Shown: positions 28,430 to 38,826 of the stretch, piece by piece
Numbering within the stretch: position 1 is the first letter of the stretch
Layout: each line of letters begins with the position of its first letter
Assembly: GCA_031260295.1 (NCBI GenBank)
Contig: JAIRKE010000035.1
Span: forward strand, 45,166-109,165
DNA from: Azonexus sp.
GTDB taxonomy: Bacteria; Pseudomonadota; Gammaproteobacteria; Burkholderiales; Rhodocyclaceae
DNA length: 64,000 nt
Direction of reading: 5' to 3'
The notes under the pieces: model-generated
The model's input: the letters and a program-made list of their open reading frames with translations, nothing else
The model's database searches: none
What the model was told of the DNA's origin: nothing
Made by a program: the position numbers and the translations under genes

Positions 28430-29791
28430 ATGCCCATGCGACTTCAACTTCTCATCGTCCTGCTCTGCCCCTGGCTCATCGGCACAGCACTGGCCAACCC
28501 CTACGAAACCACGCTGGCCAACGGCCTGCGCATCATCGTCAAGGAAGACCACCGGGCACCAACTGCCGTGCACATGGTCTGGTACCGGATCGGCAGCATG
28601 GACGAGACCGACGGTACCTCGGGCGTCGCCCATGTGTTTGAGCACATGATGTTCAAGGGCACGCCGAGCGTCGGGCCGGGTGAATTCAGCCAGCGCGTGG
28701 CGGCTGCCGGCGGCCGCGACAACGCCTTCACCAGCCGCGACTACACGGCCTATTTCCAGCAGATTCCGAAGGAAAAGCTCGAAGAGATGATGCAGCTCGA
28801 AGCTGACCGCATGCACCACCTGAACCTCGACCCCAAGGAATTCGAGCAGGAAATCAAGGTGGTCATGGAAGAGCGCCGCATGCGTACCGACGACAACCCG
28901 CAGGCCAAGCTGTTCGAGCAGATGAACGCCGTCGGCTTCCTGGCCCATCCCTATCGGCGGCCGATCATCGGCTGGATGAGCGATCTTGAGAACATGACCG
29001 CCGCCGACACCAGGGCCTGGTACGACGCCTGGTACGTACCGAACAACGCCTACCTGGTGATCTCCGGCGACGTCGACCACAAGGAAGTCTTCGCGCTGGC
29101 GCAGAAGCACTACGGCCCGCTCGCCGAGCGCCCGCTGCCGCCGCGCCGGGCAACGGCGGAGCCGCTCCAGGAGGGGCCGCGCCATATCACGGTCAAGGCG
29201 CCGGCCGAACTGCCGGTGCTGATCATGGGCTACAAGGTGCCGGTGCTGCGTGACATCGACAAGGACAGCGACCCTTACGCACTGCAAATGCTGGCCGCCA
29301 TTCTCGACGGGCACGACGCCGCTCGCTTCAACAAGAAGCTGGTGCGCGAGGACAAGGTCGCATTGTCGGCCGGCATCGATTACGACGCCATCGCCCGCGG
29401 CCCGGGCATGCTCTACCTGCACGGCACGCCGTCCGCCGGCAAGACGGTGGCCGATCTCGAAGCGGCTTTGCGCGCCGAAATCGAGCGCGTGCGCCGGGAC
29501 GGCGTCAGCGCCGCCGAACTCAAACGGGCCAAGGCGCAACTGGTGGCGAGCGAGGTGTACAAGCTCGATTCGCTGTTCGGCCAGGCCATGGAAATCGGCC
29601 AGATCGAATCCGCCGGCCTGTCGCATCGCCAGATCGACCGCATGCTGGAGAAGCTCCAGGCGGTCAGCGCCGCCGACGTGCAGGCGGTGGCCGGCAAGTA
29701 TTTCACCGACGATGCGCTGACCGTCGGCGTGCTCGACCCGCAACCCCTGGACGGCAAGCCGCGCCGCCCGGCCTTCCCGACCCGCCACTGA
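28430..29791 (+). CDS. M16 family zinc peptidase (catalytic subunit)
   Basis: A 453-residue periplasmic or membrane-associated metallopeptidase of the pitrilysin/processing-peptidase family. A signal peptide (LQLLIVLLCPWLIGTALA) precedes NPYETTLANGLRIIVKED. The inverted zinc motif HVFEH (HxxEH) followed by MMFKGT and the downstream EEMMQLEADRM supplies the third ligand, so this partner is predicted active. Two adjacent ATGs (28430, 28436) are possible starts; neither has a strong ribosome-binding site. The stop overlaps the ATG of the next M16 gene (TGATG). Confidence 0.93.
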   Translation: MPMRLQLLIVLLCPWLIGTALANPYETTLANGLRIIVKEDHRAPTAVHMVWYRIGSMDETDGTSGVAHVFEHMMFKGTPSVGPGEFSQRVAAAGGRDNAFTSRDYTAYFQQIPKEKLEEMMQLEADRMHHLNLDPKEFEQEIKVVMEERRMRTDDNPQAKLFEQMNAVGFLAHPYRRPIIGWMSDLENMTAADTRAWYDAWYVPNNAYLVISGDVDHKEVFALAQKHYGPLAERPLPPRRATAEPLQEGPRHITVKAPAELPVLIMGYKVPVLRDIDKDSDPYALQMLAAILDGHDAARFNKKLVREDKVALSAGIDYDAIARGPGMLYLHGTPSAGKTVADLEAALRAEIERVRRDGVSAAELKRAKAQLVASEVYKLDSLFGQAMEIGQIESAGLSHRQIDRMLEKLQAVSAADVQAVAGKYFTDDALTVGVLDPQPLDGKPRRPAFPTRH

Positions 29792-31116
29792 TGAGCCGCG
29801 CCATGATCCGTTCGTTTTTTCGCCCGCTTTTTCGTCTATTGACGGCCTTCCTCATCCTGCTCGCCGCCCTGCCGGCCGCCGCCGGCGTCGCCATCGAGCA
29901 CTGGACCACCGCCGCCGGGGCCAAGGTTCAATTCGTCGAAAGCCGTGGCCTGCCGATGCTCGATATTCAGGTCGATTTCGCCGCCGGCTCGATGTTCGAC
30001 CCGGCCAATAAATCCGGCCTCGCCGCCCGGACCCGCGCCCTGCTCGATCTCGGCGCCGGCGCCCGCGACGAGACGGCGATCGCCGAGGAACTGGCCGACA
30101 TCGGCGCCCAGTTGGGCGGCGGCGCCGATACCGACCGCGCCAGCGTCTCCCTGCGCACCCTGTCGGCCCCGGACAAGCAGGCGGTCGGCATCGACATCCT
30201 GCGCTCGGTGCTGGCCCAGCCGCGCTTCGACGCCCTCATCCTCGAACGCGAGAAGGAGCGCACCATCGCCGGCCTCAAGGAAGCCATGACCCGGCCCGGC
30301 AGCATCGCCGGCAAAGCCTTTTGGGCCGCTCTCTACCCGGACCACCCCTACGGCCGCCAGGCCACGCCGGAATCGGTCGCTGCCCTGAGCCGCGCCGATC
30401 TGGTCGCTTTCCACGCCCGCCACTACACCGCCGCCAATGCCAGCATCACGCTGGTCGGCGACCTGTCGCGCGCGCAGGCGGAACAAATCGCCGAGCAGAT
30501 TTCCGCCAGCCTGCCGCCCGGCGCAGCGGTGCCGCTGCCGGCAGCCCCGGCGGTCGGCGCCGGTAGTTCCACGGCCATCGCCCATCCGGCAACGCAGGCG
30601 CACATCTACCTCGGCCTGCCAGCGATCGAACGCGGCAACCCGGATTTCTTCCCGCTGCTGGTCGGCAATTACACGCTCGGCGGCGGCGGCTTTGTATCGC
30701 GCCTGATGAAGGAAGTACGCGACAAGCGCGGCTACGCCTACAGCGTATACAGCTACTTCGCGCCGCTGAAGCAGGCCGGCCCCTTCCAGATCGGCCTGCA
30801 AACCAAGCGCAGCCAGGCCAGCGAAGCCATCAAGCTGAGCCGCCAAGTGCTCGAACGCTTCCTCGTCGAAGGCCCGAGCGAGGAGGAACTGGCTGCCGCC
30901 AAGGCCAACCTGACCGGCAGCTTCCCGCTGCGTCTGGACAGCAACCGCAAGATTCTCGATAACGTGGCGGTCATCGGTTTCTATGGCTTGCCATTCGATT
31001 ACCTCGACCGCTACCAGGAACGGGTCAATGCCGTCACCGCCGCCGAGGTCAAGGCCGCCTTCGCCCGCCATATCCAGCCTAAAGCGCTGCGCATCGTTAC
31101 CGTCGCCGCCGACTGA
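29791..31116 (+). CDS. M16 family peptidase-like protein (non-catalytic subunit)
   Basis: A 441-residue M16 paralogue with a signal peptide ending near LPAAAG. It lacks the HxxEH zinc motif (the equivalent region reads VDFAAGSMFDPANKSGLA) but keeps the substrate-binding R/Y signature RLMKEVRDKRGYAYSVYSYF. This matches heterodimeric M16 systems in which one subunit is catalytic and the other binds substrate. It is translationally coupled to the catalytic gene by a one-base overlap. Confidence 0.92.
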   Translation: MSRAMIRSFFRPLFRLLTAFLILLAALPAAAGVAIEHWTTAAGAKVQFVESRGLPMLDIQVDFAAGSMFDPANKSGLAARTRALLDLGAGARDETAIAEELADIGAQLGGGADTDRASVSLRTLSAPDKQAVGIDILRSVLAQPRFDALILEREKERTIAGLKEAMTRPGSIAGKAFWAALYPDHPYGRQATPESVAALSRADLVAFHARHYTAANASITLVGDLSRAQAEQIAEQISASLPPGAAVPLPAAPAVGAGSSTAIAHPATQAHIYLGLPAIERGNPDFFPLLVGNYTLGGGGFVSRLMKEVRDKRGYAYSVYSYFAPLKQAGPFQIGLQTKRSQASEAIKLSRQVLERFLVEGPSEEELAAAKANLTGSFPLRLDSNRKILDNVAVIGFYGLPFDYLDRYQERVNAVTAAEVKAAFARHIQPKALRIVTVAAD

Positions 31117-31128
31117 GCACTGCCGGCA

Positions 31129-31664
31129 ATGAACACGGTGCGCATCATCGGCGGTAGTTTTCGCCGCCGCCTGCTGAAGTTTCCCGACAGCGAAGGCCTG
31201 CGCCCGACGCCGGACCGCGTCCGCGAGACGCTATTCAATTGGCTCGGCCAGGAACTGGACGGCCAGCACTGCCTCGACCTGTTCGCCGGCAGCGGCGTGC
31301 TCGGTTTCGAAGCCGCTTCGCGCGGCGCGGCGCGGGTGGTAATGGTGGAAAAAATGCCGCGCGTGCTGGCGGCGTTGCAGGAAAACCACGCCCTGCTGCA
31401 AAAACCGCCGGCGGTGGAGATCGTTCGCGGGGATGCGCTACAATATTTGGTTTCGACCAAAGCGAAATTCGACCTGATCTTTCTCGATCCGCCCTATCAA
31501 TCCGGCTGGATCGGCCGCCTGGAGGGCTTCTTGCCGGCGGTGCTGAACGAGGATGCAGCGATTTACGTCGAGGCCGAACATGAAATCACAGCGCTCGGCG
31601 ACTGGCGAACCATACGCCAGGGCAAGGCGGGGGAAGTCCATTTTCACTTGTTGCGGCGGCCTGC

Positions 31665-31668
<4 letters not shown>
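31129..31668 (+). CDS. rsmD: 16S rRNA (guanine(966)-N2)-methyltransferase
   Basis: A 179-residue SAM-dependent methyltransferase modifying G966 of 16S rRNA in the 30S subunit. It has the family start [12 protein letters not shown] with [18 protein letters not shown] motif [19 protein letters not shown], and the catalytic LDPPYQ. It sits 12 bp after the M16 genes and overlaps the TTG start of coaD, a gene order common in proteobacteria. Confidence 0.95.
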
Positions 31669-32434
<766 letters not shown>

Positions 32435-32450
32435 GCGGGCGCCGTCGTGG

Positions 32451-32485
32451 CAACAAAAACCCGCGCCCGGCGCGGGTTTTTGTTG
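32451..32485. terminator. Strong hairpin terminator after ferredoxin gene
   Basis: A perfect 16-bp stem with a 3-base loop: CAACAAAAACCCGCGC pairs with GCGCGGGTTTTTGTTG. Symmetry gives A/T-runs on both sides, so it can stop both the coaD-ferredoxin operon and the convergent dynamin-like gene. Confidence 0.9.
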
Positions 32486-32499
32486 TTGGCCGGGGCCGT

Positions 32500-34449
32500 T
32501 CAGGCGGCTTCGCGCTCCGCTGCCTCGGCCGGCCGCAACAGTTTGCCGATGCGAGCGACGAGTACATTGAGTTCCTCGATCTGTTGCAACAGCCCCTGCT
32601 CGACGCCGTCCAGCTCGCCGATGCGGTCTTCCAGCGTGTCGGTCGCCTGGTGAATGCGCTTGATGCTTTCCAGACGCCGTTTCAACTGGATCTGGTGCTC
32701 GCGAACCTGTGTTTCCATCGGCGCCATGATCGCCCGCAGCCAGGTTTCGGCATCGCGGTTGGCGTGCTCGAAGGCGCGGCGGACTTGCAACGCCACCTCC
32801 TCGAAGAACTTCTGGGTGATGTTCTTCTTGTCGGTCGTCATCAGGCTGACCATGGTGTTCAGGTGGCCGTCGCACCACGTCTTCAGGCGATCGAGTTCCT
32901 TCTCGTAGCGCAGCAGCGAAAAGGCCGTCGGCGCCCCGAGCTTGAGTCCGTGCTCAACGGCGAATTTCTTGTAGACCGCCTCCATCATCGCCCGGATTTC
33001 GCCGATCTCATGGCTTGAGCGGGTCAGCGCCTCACGCGCCTGACCGAAGAAACGATCCATGGCGGCCGCCAGCGACTTGGAGAAGGTGGCGTCGATCATC
33101 ACGCTACGGGTTTCGTGCGTCAGTTGGCGCAGGGTGTCAATGCCCAGGTGAGCGAACAGCTTGTTGGTCAGCGTCGAGAAGACGCTGCGTACGGCGTAAT
33201 AGCGTTGCAGGCCGGCTTCGAACTCGTCCTTCTCGGCGCGCACCTTGCCCATCATGTATTCGACGACGCCCTTGTTCTTGCCGCGCAACTCGGTCAGTTC
33301 GTTCAGTTGCTCGCGCAGGCCGGTCAGGCGCGCTTCGAGCAGGCTGCGGACGCGCAGGCTGACGTCGCCGAACTCGCTTTCGGTGTTGTCGCAGACGATA
33401 TCGCGCTTGGCCGGAATCAGCTCATCGGACAATGCCGTCTCCAGCCGTGCCAGCCGGCTGCGCTCGAGCAGCGCGGCGTCGCCGGTGATCTTGGCGACCA
33501 GCCCCTTCTGCGCCGACACCGGGAAGACCTGGCTCGGCGGCAAATTGAGCAGACTGGCGCTGGTATCGACCTGACGCTGGATCTCGGCGTCGATCTCCTC
33601 GAGCGTTTTCAGTTCGTCCCACTGCCCGTCGATCTTGTTGAGCACGACCAGGCGGCCGCGTCGGGCGGTGCCGCCAGCGCAAATGTGATCGCGCCAGATG
33701 GTCATGTCCGACTGCGTGACGCCGGTATCAGCGCCGAGGATGAACAGCACCGCATGGGCGTTCGGCAGCAGCGACAGGGTCAGTTCCGGCTCGGCGCCGA
33801 TGGCATTGAGGCCGGGCGTGTCGAGAATGATCAGGCCCTGCTTGAGCAAGGGATGCGGGAAATTGATGATGGCATGACGCCAGCGCGGTATCTCGACCCG
33901 GCCATCGTCGCCGACCCGGTAAAAATCAAGGTCGTCGTCGCCGACCGCGAAACCAAGGCGAGTCGCTTCCTCGGGCATGACCCTGAGCGTCTCGCTGACC
34001 TGGCGCAGCGCATTCTGCATCGCGTCCGGCGCCTCGATGTCGAGATCGATAATCTTCCACTCATCGGGGAAGCGCTTGTATTCGGCGATGCCGGAACTGG
34101 ACGCGCGCGTCTCGATCGGCAGCAGTTCGATGCAGGGCGGCTTGCTGGCGTCGTACAGCAACTCGGTCGGACACATCGTGGTCCGGCCGGCCGACGAGGG
34201 CAGCATCCGGGTGCCGTATTCAGCGAAGAAAACGGCGTTGATCAGCTCCGACTTGCCGCGCGAGAACTCGGCGACGAAGGCGACGTTGAGGCGGTCCTCG
34301 CGCAAGCGCTCGAGCAATTGGGTCAGGCGCAGGTCGGCCTGGGCGTCGGATAGCTCATTCTCGGCAAGCCACTGCCGAAACTCGCCGATATGGGACGACA
34401 GACCGGCGCGCCAAGCGGTATAGGCGGCGAATTGGTTAACTAACGACAT
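32500..34449 (-). CDS. Dynamin-like GTPase
   Basis: A 649-residue large GTPase. G1 is AEFSRGKSELINAVF, G3 ILDTPGLNAIG and G4 VLNKIDGQWDEL, followed by long helical segments (about residues 330-640) with coiled-coil character near the C-terminus. Bacterial dynamins remodel or protect membranes; the specific role here is unknown. The ATG at 34449 follows a GGGCAGGG box; the frame remains open 20 codons upstream without support. It is convergent to the ferredoxin gene. Confidence 0.85.
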   Translation of the reverse strand: MSLVNQFAAYTAWRAGLSSHIGEFRQWLAENELSDAQADLRLTQLLERLREDRLNVAFVAEFSRGKSELINAVFFAEYGTRMLPSSAGRTTMCPTELLYDASKPPCIELLPIETRASSSGIAEYKRFPDEWKIIDLDIEAPDAMQNALRQVSETLRVMPEEATRLGFAVGDDDLDFYRVGDDGRVEIPRWRHAIINFPHPLLKQGLIILDTPGLNAIGAEPELTLSLLPNAHAVLFILGADTGVTQSDMTIWRDHICAGGTARRGRLVVLNKIDGQWDELKTLEEIDAEIQRQVDTSASLLNLPPSQVFPVSAQKGLVAKITGDAALLERSRLARLETALSDELIPAKRDIVCDNTESEFGDVSLRVRSLLEARLTGLREQLNELTELRGKNKGVVEYMMGKVRAEKDEFEAGLQRYYAVRSVFSTLTNKLFAHLGIDTLRQLTHETRSVMIDATFSKSLAAAMDRFFGQAREALTRSSHEIGEIRAMMEAVYKKFAVEHGLKLGAPTAFSLLRYEKELDRLKTWCDGHLNTMVSLMTTDKKNITQKFFEEVALQVRRAFEHANRDAETWLRAIMAPMETQVREHQIQLKRRLESIKRIHQATDTLEDRIGELDGVEQGLLQQIEELNVLVARIGKLLRPAEAAEREAA

Positions 34450-34509
34450 ACCCTGCCCCACGGAAACGGATCGGTTATTCAATCTAGCATAGCGGCCTGC
34501 CGCGAACAA

Positions 34510-35343
34510 TTAATGCTGGCAGCGCGGGCAGTAGTAAGTGCTCCGTCCGGCCTGGCGAAGTTGCCGGATGAAACCAGCGCAGCGTCGGCAAGGCGCCCCG
34601 GCACGCTCATACACGGCGGCCTGAATCTGGAACCAGCCGGCGCTCCCGTCGCTGTGTACGTAATCGCGAATACTGCTGCCGCCGGCGGCGATAGCGTCGG
34701 ATAAAGTGGCCCGGATGGCGCCGGCCAGCAATTCACAGCGCGCCCTGCTGATCCGGTTGGCCGCCCGCAAGGGCGAGATGCCGGCCTGGAACAGACTTTC
34801 CGAGGCATAGATGTTGCCGACGCCGACCAGCAGATGGCTGTCCATCAACACCGGCTTGATCGGACTGGCGCGCCGGGCCAGGGCGGCATGCAGCCAGTCG
34901 CCATCGAACGCCGCATCCAGCGGCTCGATGCCCAGCACGGCGAGCAACGGATGGGCGGCGCTCGCCGCCGACGGCCCCGGCTGCCACAGCACCAGACCGA
35001 AACGGCGCGGATCGTTGAGGCGCAGCAACTGCGTCGCCAGCGCCAGTTCAAAATGATCGTGCTTCTCCGGCGCTTGACCAAGCGGAACCAAACGCAGATG
35101 GCCGGACATCCCGAGATGGACGATCAGGCTGCCCTCGACGCCGGGCCGGGCGCAGTCGAACAACAGGTACTTGCCGCGCCGGCGGATGGCGTGCACGACG
35201 CAGCCGGACAGCCATTCGGCCAGCTCCGGCGGAATCGGATAACGCAGCCTCGGCGCGCGGATACGCACCGCCTCGATACGCCGTCCCGCCAGCTCCGGCA
35301 GCAGCCCCTGCCGGCAAACCTCGACCTCCGGCAATTCCGGCAT
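34510..35343 (-). CDS. mutM: Formamidopyrimidine-DNA glycosylase
   Basis: A 277-residue base-excision repair enzyme removing 8-oxoguanine and other oxidised purines. The catalytic N-terminus PELPEVEVCRQGL begins right after the initiator methionine, which fixes the start at 35343. LLVGVGNIYASESLF is the conserved H2TH region, and the C-terminal zinc finger CRRCAGFIRQLRQAGRSTYY ... CPRC is complete. Confidence 0.97.
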   Translation of the reverse strand: MPELPEVEVCRQGLLPELAGRRIEAVRIRAPRLRYPIPPELAEWLSGCVVHAIRRRGKYLLFDCARPGVEGSLIVHLGMSGHLRLVPLGQAPEKHDHFELALATQLLRLNDPRRFGLVLWQPGPSAASAAHPLLAVLGIEPLDAAFDGDWLHAALARRASPIKPVLMDSHLLVGVGNIYASESLFQAGISPLRAANRISRARCELLAGAIRATLSDAIAAGGSSIRDYVHSDGSAGWFQIQAAVYERAGAPCRRCAGFIRQLRQAGRSTYYCPRCQH

Positions 35344-35432
35344 TGCTTGTTCCTCCCGACAATCCCAAATAACATCGCGAAACTTAAGCAATTTTATGCG
35401 CTCCAACGCGCCTCACCAACCGAAAGCCGACC

Positions 35433-37151
35433 ATGCATGCCAAACTCCCCGTCACCGCCCTTGCCCTTACCTTGGGTCTGAGCCTGGCCTTGCCCGGCTA
35501 CGGTGCGCCGCCGACAGCCGGCAAGAAGCCACGGTCGGCAGCAGTCGAGGCGCAGCAGCAAGAAGAATATTTATTGCCGCGCGTCATCTTCCAGTCCCTG
35601 CTCGGCGAATTCGCCTTGCAACGCGGCGAGACTCGCATCGGCGTCGAGGCTTGGGCCGACCTCGCCCAGCGCACCCGCGATCCGCAGGTGGTGGCGCGTG
35701 CCGTCGAGGTGGCCACCCTGGCCCGCCAGTTCGACTTGGCCATGCAATTGTCGCGTCTGTGGCTGGAAATCGAACCGGAATCGACGCGCGCCCGTCAGGC
35801 CCAGTCGTCGCTGCTGGTAGTGACCGGCCGCCTCGACGAACTGGCGCCGCAAGTGGCCGTCCTGCTCGAACGCGACCCCGACAACATCGCCAACAACCTG
35901 CTGCACCTGAACCGGATGCTGGCCCGCCACAGCGACAAGAAGGCCGTGCAGCGCCTGGTCGACCAGTTGGCGGCGCCCTATGCCAGCCTGCCCGAAGCCC
36001 ATTTCGCGATGGCCCAGGCCGCCGCCAACGCCGGCGACGAATTGCGTGCCAGCACCGAGATGGAAAAGGCCCTGCTGCTGCGCCCGGATTGGGAAGCAGC
36101 GGCGCTGGCCCGGGCTCAGTTGCAGGCCCGCCATTCCACCGCCAGCGCCATCTCCGGTCTGGAAGATTTCGTCACGCGCCATCCCGGCGCCGGCGAGGCC
36201 CGCTTGGCGCTGGCCCGGCTGCTGATCGGCGAAAAGCGCTACGACGACGCCCGCCAGCATTTCGACCGCCTGCTCAAGGACAATCCGGACAACCCGGCGG
36301 TCATCTACCCGATCGCCATGCTCGCCCTGCAACAGGGCGACGCCCAGACCGGCCGACAGCAACTGGAAAAACTGCTGGGCACCAATTTCCCCGACCAGAG
36401 CATGCTGCATTTCTTCCTCGGCCAGCTCGACCAGGAACAGAAAAAGCCGGATGCCGCCCTCGCCCATTTCATGCAGGTGACGACCGGCAACCAGGTCGTC
36501 GCCGCCCGCGCCCGCGCCGCGCAGATCCTGCTACAGCAAGGCAAGCCGGAGGAAGCGCGGGAACTGCTGCACAACACGCGCGGTGGCAGCGCCGAGGAAC
36601 GCACCCAACTGACCCTGGCCGAAGCCCAGTTGCTGCGCGACGCCGGCCGCCTCGGCGAAGCCTACGAGGTACTGGCGCAAGCCCTCGTCGCCCAACCGGA
36701 CAATCCCGATCTCCTCTACGACGCGGCCCTGACCGCCGAGCGGGCCGGCAAGCCCGAGTTGCTCGAAAGCCACCTGCAACACCTGCTCCGTCTGCAGCCG
36801 GACCACGCCCATGCCCTGAACGCCCTCGGCTACTCCTGGGCCGACCGCAACCAGCGGCTGCCCGAAGCCTACGAGCTGATCGCACGCGCCGTGGCCTTGC
36901 AGCCGGACGACCCCTTCATCGCCGACAGCCTGGGCTGGGTCCAGTACCGCCTCGGCCGCCTTGAAGAAGCACTGGCAACGCTGGAACGCGCCTACGGCAT
37001 CAAGGCCGATCCGGAAATCGCTGCCCACCTCGGCGAAGTGCTGTGGCAACTCGACCGCAAGGATGAGGCGAAGAAGCTGCTGGCCGATGCCATCCGCCAG
37101 CATCCAGACAGCGAAGTCCTGGCTGCCGCCATCAAGAAATTGCAGCCTTGA
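35433..37151 (+). CDS. Tetratricopeptide-repeat protein upstream of lolB
   Basis: A 572-residue exported TPR protein. The signal peptide (MHAKLPVTALALTLGLSLAL...GYG) is followed by about ten or more 34-residue helical repeats; clear examples are RYDDARQHFDRLLKDNPDNP and RLEEALATLERAYGIKADPE. The location before lolB-ispE is conserved in betaproteobacteria, but its role is not established; an envelope-related scaffold function is an inference. The stop overlaps the TTG of lolB. Confidence 0.85.
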   Translation: MHAKLPVTALALTLGLSLALPGYGAPPTAGKKPRSAAVEAQQQEEYLLPRVIFQSLLGEFALQRGETRIGVEAWADLAQRTRDPQVVARAVEVATLARQFDLAMQLSRLWLEIEPESTRARQAQSSLLVVTGRLDELAPQVAVLLERDPDNIANNLLHLNRMLARHSDKKAVQRLVDQLAAPYASLPEAHFAMAQAAANAGDELRASTEMEKALLLRPDWEAAALARAQLQARHSTASAISGLEDFVTRHPGAGEARLALARLLIGEKRYDDARQHFDRLLKDNPDNPAVIYPIAMLALQQGDAQTGRQQLEKLLGTNFPDQSMLHFFLGQLDQEQKKPDAALAHFMQVTTGNQVVAARARAAQILLQQGKPEEARELLHNTRGGSAEERTQLTLAEAQLLRDAGRLGEAYEVLAQALVAQPDNPDLLYDAALTAERAGKPELLESHLQHLLRLQPDHAHALNALGYSWADRNQRLPEAYELIARAVALQPDDPFIADSLGWVQYRLGRLEEALATLERAYGIKADPEIAAHLGEVLWQLDRKDEAKKLLADAIRQHPDSEVLAAAIKKLQP

Positions 37152-37732
37152 GTCCATCCGTCGCGCGCTTGGCCGGCGCCCTGCTCGCCGGCCTGCTACT
37201 CGCCGCTTGCTCCTCCCTGCCGCCGGCGCCACCGCCGGCCCGCGATAGCCTGTACGACTTCGCCCTCGAAGCCCGTTTCGCGCTGCGCGTCAACCAACCC
37301 GACGCTGCGCCGCAGACCGCCGGCGGCCGCCTGTCCTGGGAACACCGCGCCGGCAACAACCGCATCCTGATCGCCAATCCGATTGGCGTCGGCGTCGCCG
37401 AGATCGACACGACGCCGACGCTGTCCCGCCTGCGCACTGCGGACGGCACGGTACGCGAGTCGGTCGACGCCGACGAGCTGATGGAAGCCGCCACCGGCGA
37501 ACGCCTGCCGGTCTTGCGCCTGCCCGCCTGGCTGCTCGGACGCGGTGATGCGACCAGCCTAATCGAACGCGACGACTGGCAGCGCCCGACCCGCTTGGCC
37601 GAAGCCGGCTGGCAGGTCGACTACGCTTACGACGACACCGCCGCCGATGCCCTGCCGGCCCGCGTCACGCTGCGCCGCGCCGACGCCATCGAACTACGCC
37701 TGCGCATCGAAGAATGGCGGGAAGCGCCATGA
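37148..37732 (+). CDS. lolB: Outer-membrane lipoprotein LolB
   Basis: A 194-residue lipoprotein that receives lipoproteins from LolA and inserts them into the outer membrane. A lipobox LLAACS follows a hydrophobic signal, and FALEARFALRVNQPD with RLSWEHRAGNNRILI is typical of LolB. No ATG is near; the TTG at 37148 overlaps the TPR gene stop (TTGA). The next gene ispE overlaps its end (ATGA). This order lolB-ispE is characteristic. Confidence 0.92.
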   Translation: MSPSVARLAGALLAGLLLAACSSLPPAPPPARDSLYDFALEARFALRVNQPDAAPQTAGGRLSWEHRAGNNRILIANPIGVGVAEIDTTPTLSRLRTADGTVRESVDADELMEAATGERLPVLRLPAWLLGRGDATSLIERDDWQRPTRLAEAGWQVDYAYDDTAADALPARVTLRRADAIELRLRIEEWREAP

Positions 37733-38574
37733 GTGACTGGACTTATGCCAGCCGCTGGCCGGCCCCGGCCAAGCTCAACCTGTTCCTGCACGTGGTCGGC
37801 CGGCGAGACGACGGCTATCACCTGCTGCAAACCGTCTTTCGTTTCATCGACCGCGCCGACAGACTCTCCTTCGCGCCGCGCACCGACGGCCGTATCGTGC
37901 TCGCCACACCGCTGCCCGGCGTCGCCCCCGAGACCAACCTGACCGTCCGCGCCGCCCGTCTGCTGCAACAGGCCAGCGGCTGCGACCACGGCGTCACCAT
38001 CCACCTCGACAAACTGTTGCCGATGGGCGGCGGCCTCGGCGGTGGCAGTTCCGACGCCGCCACGGTGCTGCTCGCCCTCAACCATTTGTGGCAAACCGGC
38101 CTGTCGCGCGGCGAACTGGAACGGCTCGGCCTGGCGCTGGGCGCCGACGTGCCGGTCTTCATCCACGGCCGCAACAGCTTTGCCGAGGGCGTCGGCGAAA
38201 GCTTCACCGACCTCGACCTGCCGCCGGCCAGTTATCTGGTGCTGCAACCACCGGTCCACGTGCCGACCGCCGCCATCTTCAGTGCGCAGGAATTGCGCCG
38301 CGACACGCCGCCGCTGCGCCCGGCCGATTGGCGTCCCGGCCTCGGCGGCAACGATCTGCAAGCGGTGGCCTGCGCCCGCTTTCCGGCCGTCGCCGAGCAT
38401 CTCGCCTGGCTGCGGCAGTTCGCCCCGCAGGCCATGATGACCGGCTCCGGCGCCTGCCTCTTCGCCGCCTTCGCCAATCGAGCCGAGGCCGAAGCAGTGC
38501 AGCCAGCCTTACCGGCCGGCTGGATCGGCTGGGTCGCCGACGGCCTGGCGACGCATCCCTTGGCCGAAATTTGA
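37729..38574 (+). CDS. ispE: 4-diphosphocytidyl-2-C-methyl-D-erythritol kinase
   Basis: A 281-residue GHMP kinase of the MEP isoprenoid pathway. The substrate motif is PAPAKLNLFLHVVGRRDDGY and the ATP-binding loop PMGGGLGGGSSDAATVL. The ATG at 37729 overlaps the lolB stop. In most relatives tRNA-Gln and prs follow immediately; here a reverse transcriptase locus is inserted between. Confidence 0.96.
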   Translation: MSDWTYASRWPAPAKLNLFLHVVGRRDDGYHLLQTVFRFIDRADRLSFAPRTDGRIVLATPLPGVAPETNLTVRAARLLQQASGCDHGVTIHLDKLLPMGGGLGGGSSDAATVLLALNHLWQTGLSRGELERLGLALGADVPVFIHGRNSFAEGVGESFTDLDLPPASYLVLQPPVHVPTAAIFSAQELRRDTPPLRPADWRPGLGGNDLQAVACARFPAVAEHLAWLRQFAPQAMMTGSGACLFAAFANRAEAEAVQPALPAGWIGWVADGLATHPLAEI

Positions 38575-38637
38575 ACAAGGATCGAGCAGAAGCCCGGCCC
38601 TTCCCGGCCCCGACCTCGTTGGCACTATAATTCGGAC

Positions 38638-38805
38638 GGCCCCGGCGCATTCCAAGCACTTCCGCATGACGGTTCGTCGTCTGTGGGCCGTGGGGCATCC
38701 CCACGGCGATTGTTTTTGGCGTTACCGATGCAGCGCGCGATCCGCACTGCGCGTCTGCGCAGGACTGATCGCGCTCGACCAGCAGGTTGGCGTGCGTCGC
38801 GGGCC
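38638..38805 (+). ncRNA. Candidate retron msr-msd RNA
   Basis: The 250-bp gap between ispE and the reverse transcriptase is full of structure. The flanks pair as a1/a2: 38638-38655 (GGCCCCGGCGCATTCCAA) with 38787-38805 (TTGGCGTGCGTCGCGGGCC), with a few bulges and one internal loop. Directly after a1 comes AGC (38655-38657), the usual context of the branching guanosine. Inside are GACG-GTT-CGTC (38668-38678), a perfect 9-bp hairpin GCCGTGGGG-CAT-CCCCACGGC (38687-38707), and an msd-like arm with an 8-bp stem GCGCGATC/GATCGCGC (38735-38742, 38767-38774) enclosing CTGCGC-GTCT-GCGCAG. A TATAAT lies just upstream at 38624-38633. a2 ends 21 bases before the RT start, as in known retrons. This structure is hand-folded. 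Confidence 0.6.
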
Positions 38806-38826
38806 ACTTTCTATTTTGGCTTGCCC